A DNA stretch of 30,453 nt from positions 1-30,453 of IMG/VR virus record IMGVR_UViG_3300042898_000759; one strand, 5' to 3'. Within the stretch, counting starts at the first letter, position 1. Each line of letters starts with the position of its first letter. The stretch is from a virus. Of this stretch, positions 24,164 through 30,453 are shown piece after piece. The notes beneath the pieces were generated by a model. It was not told the origin of the DNA. It ran no database searches and worked only from the letters and a program-made list of their open reading frames with translations. A program made the translations under genes and the position numbers.

Positions 24164-26671
24164 ATGGCTCAACCAATTTGGAATACACCTGCTGGCAGTA
24201 TAGGAATTTATCCTTCGTTTATAGTGATAGTACCTATACAACTATCAGCTTCGGCAGTACTGCCAGCAGTAACCGTAACTTATGCTATCATCAGTGGAAG
24301 TTTACCTACAGGTTTACTGATGACCGAAGACGGATTGATTTACGGTATTCCAAATAATGTTTCGGAAAATACTTTATATACCTTTGTTGTGCGAGCCACA
24401 GACAATTATCAAAACATAAGAGATAGAACTTTCACACTGACTGTTACCGGAGCACAAAGTCCTTCTCTCGCTACACCGTCGGGATTATTGTTTTCACAAA
24501 ACGATAGTGTTTGGGTAGAATATCCTATATTGTATAATAATCCTATATCAACTAATCCGGTTGCACTTAGAGTGACACAGGGACAACTTCCGCCTGGCTT
24601 AGAGATTAATGAATTTGGATTAATCAGAGGGTATCCTACTCCACCAGTAAGCAATGTGACATTACCCTTAGTCAATACAGCTATTGTTGCCACAAGCTCA
24701 AATGTGATAACTTGTTTTAGTACTGTCGGTTTCACTGTCGGTAGACCTATTATATTTACCGGCTCAAGTTTTGGGGGAATAACACCCGGCTCAACTTACT
24801 ATGTAAGAGAAATTTTCGGAGGCGGAACTACTTTTACTGTTTCCAACACTTCCGGTGGCACAACAGCTACTTTCGCTGATGCAGTGGGATATATGACTGC
24901 TGCATTGCCTAGTGTATCTCAAGGTCAACCTACTGTACAAACATATAGTTTTACTATTGAATTAGACAGTCCTTTGGGATCTGATTCGGAAGCTTATTCA
25001 ATTACCATCGCTAATCAGCAGGCGCCCGCTAGTATAGGTGGTGATAGTAAACCACTTAATACACGAGTTCCTACTATATTGAATACTCGCCCTGCTACAT
25101 ATAATATTGGATTAAATGATGTAGATTATAGTTATTATATATTGCCACCGAATGGCAATGGATTTACTTATCCTCCTGATCAAAATGCCTATATAGGGAG
25201 ATTTAATAGTGATGATCAATTTACTTTTAAAATATTAGGTAAAGACTTTGACAACAATCAGCTAGAATATGTATTCGCTAATTTGCCTTTAGGACTTACC
25301 GGTGACTCATCAACTGGGTGGATTAGTGGAAATCCTATAATAAGTGATAATACTATAAATCAGTTCTCATTTAGTGTCGCTGCTCAAAAAGCAATTAATC
25401 CAGCACTACAAACTCCGTTTGTGAAGTTTAGTTTTATACTTAAAAATGATATTGAAGGTATAGTCGATTGGCTAACCCCGAATAGTTTGGGCGTAGTCAG
25501 CAATGGATTACTGAGTACACTAAAAGTACAAGCAGAAAGTGATGTGGCATTAAAGTATAGATTAGTAAACGGTAGTACTTTGCCTCCTAATCTTACTTTA
25601 CTGGACAACGGTGAAATATCGGGTGTTGTTGCTTACCAACCGACTGACTCATTCTTGCCTCCTAATTCAACTGTAGATTTTACTTTTACCATAGAAGCAT
25701 ATTCAGAGATATTCTCAGTAGTAAGCTCAACTAGAACATTTACCGTTACAGTAGATATTCAGTTTGGTCAGCCTACTGATACACTATACATAAAATGTAC
25801 TCCTAGTGTGTCTGACAGGAATCTAATTTCTGATTTACTGACTAATACAGAAATTATACCGAATGACTATCTATATCGTGAGAATGATCCTTATTTCGGT
25901 AAATCAAACAATGTCGTATATGAACATGCGTATGGAATCTATGCAAGTGATTTCGATGACTATGTAGCATCAGTTACTAAAAATCACTATTGGCGTCAAA
26001 TTACGCTTGGTGAAATTAAAACCGCAGTTGCAAGAAACGATGCCGGAGAAATCATCTATGAAGTAGTGTATAGCGAAGTAATAGATAATTTGGTTAATCC
26101 AATGGGAGCAAGTGTTAGTAAGGAAGTTATTTGGCCTAGATTTATTCCATTAGGATTAGGCCCGTATTATACAAGTGAGTTAGATATATTTACTAGTTAT
26201 GGTCTTCCTGATTACTATACCTCATTGACCCCTGGCTTTGCTAAACAGCTTTATCCAAATAGTCTACCTAACATGAGAGAACAGGTAGGCGATGTGTTAG
26301 GTCAAGAATTCAATAGTAACTTACTTCCTAAATGGATGACCAGTCAGCAGTTGAACGGCTCCACTACTGGTTTCGTTCCGGCTTGGGTTATTTGTTATAC
26401 TAAGCCGGGATTTGCAGAAACTATTAAGAACAATATAAACACAATGTGGGTAGATGTTGTAGGTAATCCTTACAGACTCAATATCATCAACTTTAAAATT
26501 GATAGATTTACCGTTGACAAGAGTACTACATTTAATTATGATAATAACCTGTCACCCGCAGCTTGGACTGGATTACCTAGCGCAAGTCCTGCTCCTAATC
26601 CATTAGACAGTAATAATTTTTATGTCTTATTCCCTAGACAAACAATTTTACCAGATACTACACAATACTAA
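24164..26671 (+). CDS. Virion structural/adhesion protein with Ig-like (He_PIG-type) repeats
   Basis: 835 residues. Four 'LPxGLxxxxxGxIxGxP' motifs mark putative Ig-like domains: LPTGLLMTEDGLIYGIP (about 45-61), LPPGLEINEFGLIRGYP (about 142-158), LPLGLTGDSSTGWISGNP (about 370-387) and LPPNLTLLDNGEISGVV (about 472-488). A separate beta module (about 184-248, with PIIFTGSSFGGITPGSTYYV) is inserted after the second and is shared with the next fibre. The last 290 residues (IKCTPSVSDRNLISDLL, then YYTSELDIFTSYGLPDYYTS, GFVPAWVICYTKPGF, FPRQTILPDTTQY) form a non-repetitive domain, probably the virion anchor, rich in Tyr and Trp. Ig-like domains on phage virions usually help weak adsorption to cell surfaces. 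Its place between two fibres supports a baseplate or fibre-linked role. Confidence 0.75.
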   Translation: MAQPIWNTPAGSIGIYPSFIVIVPIQLSASAVLPAVTVTYAIISGSLPTGLLMTEDGLIYGIPNNVSENTLYTFVVRATDNYQNIRDRTFTLTVTGAQSPSLATPSGLLFSQNDSVWVEYPILYNNPISTNPVALRVTQGQLPPGLEINEFGLIRGYPTPPVSNVTLPLVNTAIVATSSNVITCFSTVGFTVGRPIIFTGSSFGGITPGSTYYVREIFGGGTTFTVSNTSGGTTATFADAVGYMTAALPSVSQGQPTVQTYSFTIELDSPLGSDSEAYSITIANQQAPASIGGDSKPLNTRVPTILNTRPATYNIGLNDVDYSYYILPPNGNGFTYPPDQNAYIGRFNSDDQFTFKILGKDFDNNQLEYVFANLPLGLTGDSSTGWISGNPIISDNTINQFSFSVAAQKAINPALQTPFVKFSFILKNDIEGIVDWLTPNSLGVVSNGLLSTLKVQAESDVALKYRLVNGSTLPPNLTLLDNGEISGVVAYQPTDSFLPPNSTVDFTFTIEAYSEIFSVVSSTRTFTVTVDIQFGQPTDTLYIKCTPSVSDRNLISDLLTNTEIIPNDYLYRENDPYFGKSNNVVYEHAYGIYASDFDDYVASVTKNHYWRQITLGEIKTAVARNDAGEIIYEVVYSEVIDNLVNPMGASVSKEVIWPRFIPLGLGPYYTSELDIFTSYGLPDYYTSLTPGFAKQLYPNSLPNMREQVGDVLGQEFNSNLLPKWMTSQQLNGSTTGFVPAWVICYTKPGFAETIKNNINTMWVDVVGNPYRLNIINFKIDRFTVDKSTTFNYDNNLSPAAWTGLPSASPAPNPLDSNNFYVLFPRQTILPDTTQY

Positions 26672-26675
26672 ATAC
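26667..26675 (+). promoter_or_regulatory. Weak late-type promoter candidate before the second fibre
   Basis: ACTAAATAC has one mismatch to the ATAAATA core (C for the first A) and contains the stop codon of the preceding gene (26669-26671). The ATG at 26695 lies 21 bases after its last A. It is plausible because a transcript start is wanted here, but a chance match is possible in A+T-rich DNA. Confidence 0.3.
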
Positions 26676-26694
26676 ATTATGGAAATGATGAAAT

Positions 26695-28395
26695 ATGACA
26701 AGCCAAATTAACACAAACGGAATCAATGTAAATTATCCTGTTCCCGGAGAAAATAATAGTTCTCAGGGTTTTAGAGATAACTTTGCTCAAATTAGAACTA
26801 ACCTAAACACCGGTGCAACAGAAATCACTGACTTGCAAAACAAGGTAGTGCTAAAAGCGGCGTTGGACAACAGTGTTCTTAATAATGATATGGCTAACAC
26901 ATTGATTAGTAACGCAAGCACTAGTGGTTTTAGAGCTACAACTTATAATCTCGGCAACGCATTGTCCGGTACTGTACTAGTGGATGTAAATCGTGCAGAT
27001 GTTCATTACGGTGCCGTGACAGGCGATGTACAGTTCCAGTTCGGTGGCTGGGCCCCTACAAATACCGAAAGCAATGTAGTGTTGCGCCTCACTGTTGCTA
27101 ATACTACTGCAAATATTCAACTACCTAGTCAATGCATTTCATCAAACAACAACTTTGGGGTAGTTCTGTTAGAAAATTATAGCAATATTTCTAATACAGC
27201 AACATTGACTGCGCCGGCTAATACTTCGATTCTTGAATACACATTCAGTACTATCGATTGCGGAAACACTATTAGCGTATCACCTACTAATCGTCCATTC
27301 CAAACAACACAGGTCGTGACTCGTGATCCTCCCTCTACTGGCGTACAGGGCGATACAAATGGCACTGTTGCAGTAAGCACAGCGATTGGTCAAATTACTG
27401 CTACCGCTACTGCTAACACGCCTACTGTTATTACTGCTAATGCATTTACAACAACAGGTAGTACGATCAGCGGAACTACACTTACAATTGGTACACTATC
27501 AACTGGTACTATCGCTACTGGAATGCTATTGTCAGGCACCGGCGTTACTGCAAACACATTCATCAGCACTAATATTTCGGGAAGCGGTTCAGGTTCAACT
27601 TGGACAGTAAATCAATCGCAAACAGTAGCATCGACTGCAATCGATGGAGCTACCGGTATTGTGGGAACTACACTTACTGTCGGTGTCCAAACATCAGGTA
27701 CAGTTCAAGAAGGTATGGTTCTTTCTGGTTCAGGCGTCACGGCAAATACATGGATCGTAGAAAATCTTTCTGGTGCTGGAACTGGTTCAACTTGGAGAGT
27801 TAGTGCAACTCAGTATGCAGCTCCAACAACAATCAACGGCAACATAGATGTAGTTACTGTCAGTGACACAACCGGTTTTTATCGTGACATGCCAATCACA
27901 TTTACCGGTACAACATTCGGTGGAATCACTGCGGGGACAACATACTATATTAAGGAAGTAGCAGATGGTAACTCTATCACGCTTTCATCTACTCCGGGCG
28001 GCGCAATGCTCACCTTAACTGGGGCATCTGGAACAATGTATGGCAACCCTGCTTCATATATCTATGTATGCACTGATGATTTCAACTCGACCGTTTATAA
28101 TACGAAAGAAGCAACTGCAACATTCCAAACTACTAATATCATCACTATGGTAAATACTAATGATTTAGCAGTGAATGCTCCTATTGTCTTTACCGGTAGT
28201 GTATTCGGTGGACTTACTCAAAATCAAGTTTATTATATTAAAACAGTGTCAAGTCCCAATATTACAATCAGTCAAACACGAGTTAATGGTGTTGCTGGAT
28301 CAGAAGTGTTGTTGTCAACAGACTCTGGTAATTGTATTGCCTCTGTATATATTGGTTCCGACATTTGGAAAAGAATATCACTTACGGCCTGGTAA
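26695..28395 (+). CDS. Second tail fibre/virion protein, 566 aa
   Basis: The N-terminus has VNYPVPGENNSSQGFRDNFA and TEITDLQNKVVLKAAL, the attachment segment seen in many T4-like marine phage fibres. A beta domain (about 85-200) follows. Next come two tandem copies of a 'G-TLT-G-TSGT-GM-LSGSGVTANT-SG-GSTW-V' module (about 258-375), then two 'PI-FTG-FGG-T-YYIK' modules (about 385-450 and 480-545) also present in the upstream Ig-like protein. It ends in IWKRISLTAW. A contribution to the fibre or baseplate periphery and host binding is likely. No chaperone or enzyme domain is present. The RBS is weak, and the gene overlaps nothing. Confidence 0.8.
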   Translation: MTSQINTNGINVNYPVPGENNSSQGFRDNFAQIRTNLNTGATEITDLQNKVVLKAALDNSVLNNDMANTLISNASTSGFRATTYNLGNALSGTVLVDVNRADVHYGAVTGDVQFQFGGWAPTNTESNVVLRLTVANTTANIQLPSQCISSNNNFGVVLLENYSNISNTATLTAPANTSILEYTFSTIDCGNTISVSPTNRPFQTTQVVTRDPPSTGVQGDTNGTVAVSTAIGQITATATANTPTVITANAFTTTGSTISGTTLTIGTLSTGTIATGMLLSGTGVTANTFISTNISGSGSGSTWTVNQSQTVASTAIDGATGIVGTTLTVGVQTSGTVQEGMVLSGSGVTANTWIVENLSGAGTGSTWRVSATQYAAPTTINGNIDVVTVSDTTGFYRDMPITFTGTTFGGITAGTTYYIKEVADGNSITLSSTPGGAMLTLTGASGTMYGNPASYIYVCTDDFNSTVYNTKEATATFQTTNIITMVNTNDLAVNAPIVFTGSVFGGLTQNQVYYIKTVSSPNITISQTRVNGVAGSEVLLSTDSGNCIASVYIGSDIWKRISLTAW

Positions 28396-28401
28396 TATAA
28401 T
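28393..28401 (+). promoter_or_regulatory. TAATATAAT start-site motif
   Basis: It starts with the stop codon of the second fibre and ends directly before the ATG at 28402, the third exact occurrence of this junction motif in the window. No Shine-Dalgarno is visible. Confidence 0.35.
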
Positions 28402-28644
28402 ATGGAACATCCTTTCGTAAATCAAAAAGACCTCAAAGAACTTTCACTGGAGCAATTGCAAGAGAAAATGTCTACATTAACTCAAAGTTTGACATTTGCA
28501 TATCGCACAGGAAACAGTCCATTAATTCATCAAGCACAAATGATACTAGAATCATACAGAACACAGTACAGAGTTAGAATGGATGAATTATTTGAAAAAC
28601 AAAATATCAAAAACAAAATCAATATCGAATCTGATAAAAAATGA
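28402..28644 (+). CDS. Small conserved helical phage protein
   Basis: 80 residues, MEHPFVNQKDLKELSLEQLQ, then AYRTGNSPLIHQAQMILESY and a charged C-terminal helix (KQNIKNKINIES). It looks like a two-helix or coiled-coil protein. The 'AYR.GN.PLIHQ....LESY' pattern is familiar from small proteins following fibre genes in marine T4-like phages, where it is left as hypothetical; a chaperone or connector role would be speculation. Its stop overlaps the next start (ATGA at 28641-28644), so the two are translationally coupled. Confidence 0.7.
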   Translation: MEHPFVNQKDLKELSLEQLQEKMSTLTQSLTFAYRTGNSPLIHQAQMILESYRTQYRVRMDELFEKQNIKNKINIESDKK

Positions 28645-29207
28645 TTACTAGAATAGAGCGTGATATCTTTTTTGTAGCCGGTGTTCATTTTGATGACCGA
28701 TACCACATTAACTCCTACGAATTAGTGCTTTCTATGCTAGTAGAAACTGATGTTCCTAAAGAACAAGTTATTGCATTGGATAGGCTTGACTTTTTAATTA
28801 AAAACATAATGACTAATTCGGTATTCATTAACGAAGAAAAAACCGAGCTAATAGAAAAATACAGAGAAGCTGGTATTGCAGTTTCAACCTTGCCTGGCGA
28901 ACCCTACGATCAGATTGTGGGAATGGTTTTGCTGTTAAAGCTCAATGCTATAATGGAAGATAGAATCAAGATAACTGATATTACGATTAACTCTTTATTA
29001 GGAGACGGAATGCGATATCCCATTGTAGCAGAATCAGCAGAAAATGCCGACATTATGTTAGGGAATAATTGGTGGCATTCCAATGACACTGAAATTACCA
29101 ATGACGGTATTTCTGTTGAACCCAAGAACAATGTTGTAAAGCTATTTGATGATAATGTTTGGTCTGAACTCAACTTATCTTGGAAAGATAAAGCAAAAAC
29201 TACTTGA
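28641..29207 (+). CDS. Conserved hypothetical phage protein
   Basis: 188 residues beginning MITRIERDIFFVAGVHFDD, alpha/beta with alternating hydrophobic strands and helices (DRLDFLIKNIMTN, KTELIEKYREAGIAVSTLPG, YDQIVGMVLLLKLNAIMED). It then has TDITINSLLGDGMRYPI and an acidic, Trp-containing end (NNWWHSNDTE, VWSELNLSWKD). I recognise no named family. The 'GEPYDQIVGMVLLLKLNAI' and 'INSLLGDGMRY' stretches look highly constrained. It is coupled to the 80-aa gene by an ATGA overlap and ends just before a sigma70-type promoter. A structural or assembly role is only suggested by the operon. Confidence 0.65.
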   Translation: MITRIERDIFFVAGVHFDDRYHINSYELVLSMLVETDVPKEQVIALDRLDFLIKNIMTNSVFINEEKTELIEKYREAGIAVSTLPGEPYDQIVGMVLLLKLNAIMEDRIKITDITINSLLGDGMRYPIVAESAENADIMLGNNWWHSNDTEITNDGISVEPKNNVVKLFDDNVWSELNLSWKDKAKTT

Positions 29208-29232
29208 CTTAGTGAGCATATTGCTGTATAAT
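29204..29232 (+). promoter_or_regulatory. Sigma70-type promoter for the DnaE-motif gene
   Basis: TTGACT (29204-29209), a 17-base spacer and a perfect TATAAT (29227-29232). The -35 box overlaps the TGA stop of the preceding gene. Expected +1 is 29239, the A of the ATG, the same geometry as the kinase promoter at 2460. Confidence 0.82.
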
Positions 29233-29238
29233 TAGCTT

Positions 29239-29748
29239 ATGTATACAGATATATTTGGACAACAAATTTATAATGAACAGGATTTGCTAGACATTTATCT
29301 GACAAATCCTGAATTCAAAATTTCGGGTAAAATCTTTGTTGATGAAGTCATCAAGTTTGATGCTAATTTAGAATTAAATACCGTTCCCGATCTTGTCACC
29401 TATGTCGTAGCTGATAAAACCGTAGAAGAATTTGACAATGATTGTATGAACCAATGGTTCATACCTGATGAATATCGCAACTTTGATATTGCTGCATATA
29501 TACTCGGTCTGTGTACATCTGATGAAGAACTACAGCGAGTGGGTAAGGAGCTTCTGCTTTACCAAAAACGAGACATGTTTGTATTGTTGCAATATTTAAA
29601 GTATCTAGTAGACACAATGAGAGCAAACAACATAGTATGGGGCGTTGGTAGAGGATCCAGCGTAGCAAGTTTTGTGTTGTTTTTGCTCGGAGTGCATAAA
29701 ATTAATTCACTATACTACGATTTACCCATCGAAGAATTTTTAAAATAG
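29239..29748 (+). CDS. Orphan protein with bacterial Pol III alpha (DnaE) palm-entry motif
   Basis: 169 residues. The C-terminal third, from about residue 95, reads EELQRVGKELLLYQKRDMF, then LVDTMRANNIVWGVGRGSSV, ASFVLFLLGVHKINSLYYDL and EEFLK. This parallels the DnaE segment 'E...I...GF..YFLIV.D....AK.NGI.VGPGRGSAAGSLVAYLLGIT.IDPL.Y.L.FERFLN', which leads into the polymerase palm. The PHP domain, the catalytic PDIDxD aspartates and everything downstream are missing, and the protein stops just after the FERFL equivalent. The N-terminal 90 residues (FGQQIYNEQDLLDIYLTNP...) are also loosely DnaE-like. It cannot be a polymerase by itself; it may be a decoy, an interaction module or part of a split protein. 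Marine phages have similar proteins annotated as Pol III alpha-like. The promoter is early/middle type and no RBS is visible. Confidence 0.7.
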   Translation: MYTDIFGQQIYNEQDLLDIYLTNPEFKISGKIFVDEVIKFDANLELNTVPDLVTYVVADKTVEEFDNDCMNQWFIPDEYRNFDIAAYILGLCTSDEELQRVGKELLLYQKRDMFVLLQYLKYLVDTMRANNIVWGVGRGSSVASFVLFLLGVHKINSLYYDLPIEEFLK

Positions 29749-29763
29749 TCTACTATGCAGAAA

Positions 29764-29772
29764 TATAAATAC
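29764..29772 (+). promoter_or_regulatory. Consensus T4 late promoter
   Basis: TATAAATAC, the exact T4 late octamer (29764-29771). The predicted +1 near 29777 is at the start of GAAGGAG (29777-29783), the RBS for the ATG at 29792. Confidence 0.8.
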
Positions 29773-29791
29773 AAGTGAAGGAGTAGATTCA

Positions 29792-30178
29792 ATGGGAATT
29801 TATAGAACAGCGCAAGGCAAAAGATTAGATATGTCTATCCTTGCTAGAAAAAATGAGCGTACCAGAGCAGTAGGAAATATGAGCGTCAATGCTCGTGGTG
29901 ATACTATTGACAGTCAGGGGAGAATTATTGTTCCTGTCACTAAAAAGGTAGGGGACAAGTATCAACGGACTGTCTCTAATAGAGCAGCAGCCTTATCAAA
30001 GCGCAAAGAAGATTTGATGCAGCCGATTGAAACTGTTGCTTCGCCGGAAAGTAAAATCGATATCACAGAAGAACTGGAGCTTCTTGCAGAAGAACTAGAA
30101 ATCGATGAGCTTGCTGAATTTGAAGTAGAAATCGAAGAAATTAAAAAAGCAGAATTAGAGAAATCCAAGAAAAGCTAA
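29792..30178 (+). CDS. Conserved phage protein with acidic coiled-coil tail
   Basis: 128 residues. The first 70 (MGIYRTAQGKRLDMSILARK, AVGNMSVNARGDTIDSQGRI) match a small conserved protein of marine T4-like phages with the hallmark 'VGN..VNARGD'. The rest is a strongly acidic helix rich in Glu/Leu (ELELLAEELEIDELAEFEVE) with a Lys-rich end. There is no known function; the family is often found near structural genes, so a virion or assembly role is plausible. It has the best late promoter and RBS in the window (GAAGGAG, 8-base spacing), so high late expression is expected. The co-chaperonin gene begins one base after its stop. Confidence 0.72.
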   Translation: MGIYRTAQGKRLDMSILARKNERTRAVGNMSVNARGDTIDSQGRIIVPVTKKVGDKYQRTVSNRAAALSKRKEDLMQPIETVASPESKIDITEELELLAEELEIDELAEFEVEIEEIKKAELEKSKKS

Positions 30179-30179
30179 T

Positions 30180-30453
30180 ATGACAGAAAAACGCAATTTA
30201 ACTACCACAAAGTTTAAAGAGTTCCGAGCAATCGGAGATCACATCCTAGTTTATGGGATGGAATTTAGAGAGCGTCTAAGTCGTGGTGGCATCATCATGA
30301 TTAACGACGATATGAAAAGTGCGGGTATTCGTCCAAGATGGGCGCAAATATACTCAATAGGACCTAAATGTAAAGAAGACCTTAAAGTAGGTGATTATAT
30401 TATGATAGCACACGGTCGCTGGAGTCGTGGTATGACCATTGAAGACTCTGAAG
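30180..30453 (+). CDS. gp31: GroES-like co-chaperonin (T4 gp31-type), 3' end outside the window
   Basis: 91 codons are visible, reading through the right edge. FRAIGDHILVYGMEFRERLS (about 14-33) corresponds to the GroES opening strand 'IRPLxDRVLV', and SRGGIIMINDD (33-43) to the mobile-loop region that contacts GroEL with its Gly-Ile-Ile. GIRPRWAQIYSIGPKCKEDL and VGDYIMIAHGRWSRGM follow the 'AxVxAVGxG...vGDxVlv' beta barrel. T4 gp31 replaces host GroES to let GroEL fold the major capsid protein. The form with 'IRPRWA..Y.VGP' and 'HGRW.RG' is common in marine T4-like phages. It starts one base after the 128-aa gene (TAATATG), so it is probably co-expressed late. The gene is cut by the window end. 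Confidence 0.82.
   Translation, partial: MTEKRNLTTTKFKEFRAIGDHILVYGMEFRERLSRGGIIMINDDMKSAGIRPRWAQIYSIGPKCKEDLKVGDYIMIAHGRWSRGMTIEDSE

Noticed and set aside
1-30453. tRNA genes, integrase/attachment sites, IS elements
   Set aside because: No cloverleaf, transposase or integrase motif was recognised by eye, and there is almost no non-coding space; the largest gap without a gene is 3464-3602.

Overview
The window is a piece of a large T4-like (Pantevenvirales) myovirus genome. It is A+T-rich and densely coded, with almost all genes on the plus strand. The affiliation rests on recognisable T4 homologues: neck protein gp13, dNMP kinase gp1, sheath gp18, tube gp19, head-completion nuclease gp4, a probable small terminase gp16 and a gp31/GroES-type co-chaperonin. 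Several conserved small proteins resemble those of marine T4-like phages (cyanophages, pelagiphages). No photosynthesis gene, tRNA, integrase, IS element or CRISPR array is seen, and the host cannot be named from this sequence.

Layout. 1-1458: end of a conserved phage protein of unknown function, then a MazG-type pyrophosphohydrolase. 1516-2456: neck protein gp13 and a 51-codon ORF. 2460-3463: dNMP kinase with its own sigma70-type promoter, convergent and overlapping with a minus-strand HNH nuclease. 3526-9685: an oversized sheath (1213 aa), the tube protein, and a tube-like protein ending in a LysM domain. 9688-15908: a small conserved protein, gp4, a glycosyltransferase-like protein, a gp16-like protein, a probable internal head protein and a 1011-aa acidic/lysine-rich protein with many candidate prohead-protease sites, closed by a rho-independent terminator. 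15936-29207: adsorption and lysis cassette, with a 2455-aa repeat fibre, a 54-aa basic protein, a GH19 endolysin, an Ig-like virion protein, a second fibre and two small proteins. 29204-30453: a small orphan protein carrying a DnaE (Pol III alpha) motif, a conserved acidic protein, and the start of a GroES-like co-chaperonin.

Regulation. ATAAATA boxes (T4 late promoter type, usually GATAAATAC or AATAAATAA) stand before nine transcription units, nearly all structural. Two non-structural genes (dNMP kinase and the DnaE-motif protein) have -35/-10 promoters with 17-bp spacers. In five genes the promoter is placed so that the predicted +1 is the A of the ATG and no Shine-Dalgarno sequence is visible: three of ATAAATA-N5-ATG form and two of -10-N6-ATG form. 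These look like leaderless mRNAs built by two different promoter classes. That geometry, the DnaE-motif fragment, the tube-LysM fusion, the protease-site-rich head protein and the mosaic DNA identity inside the giant fibre are the main points for follow-up.
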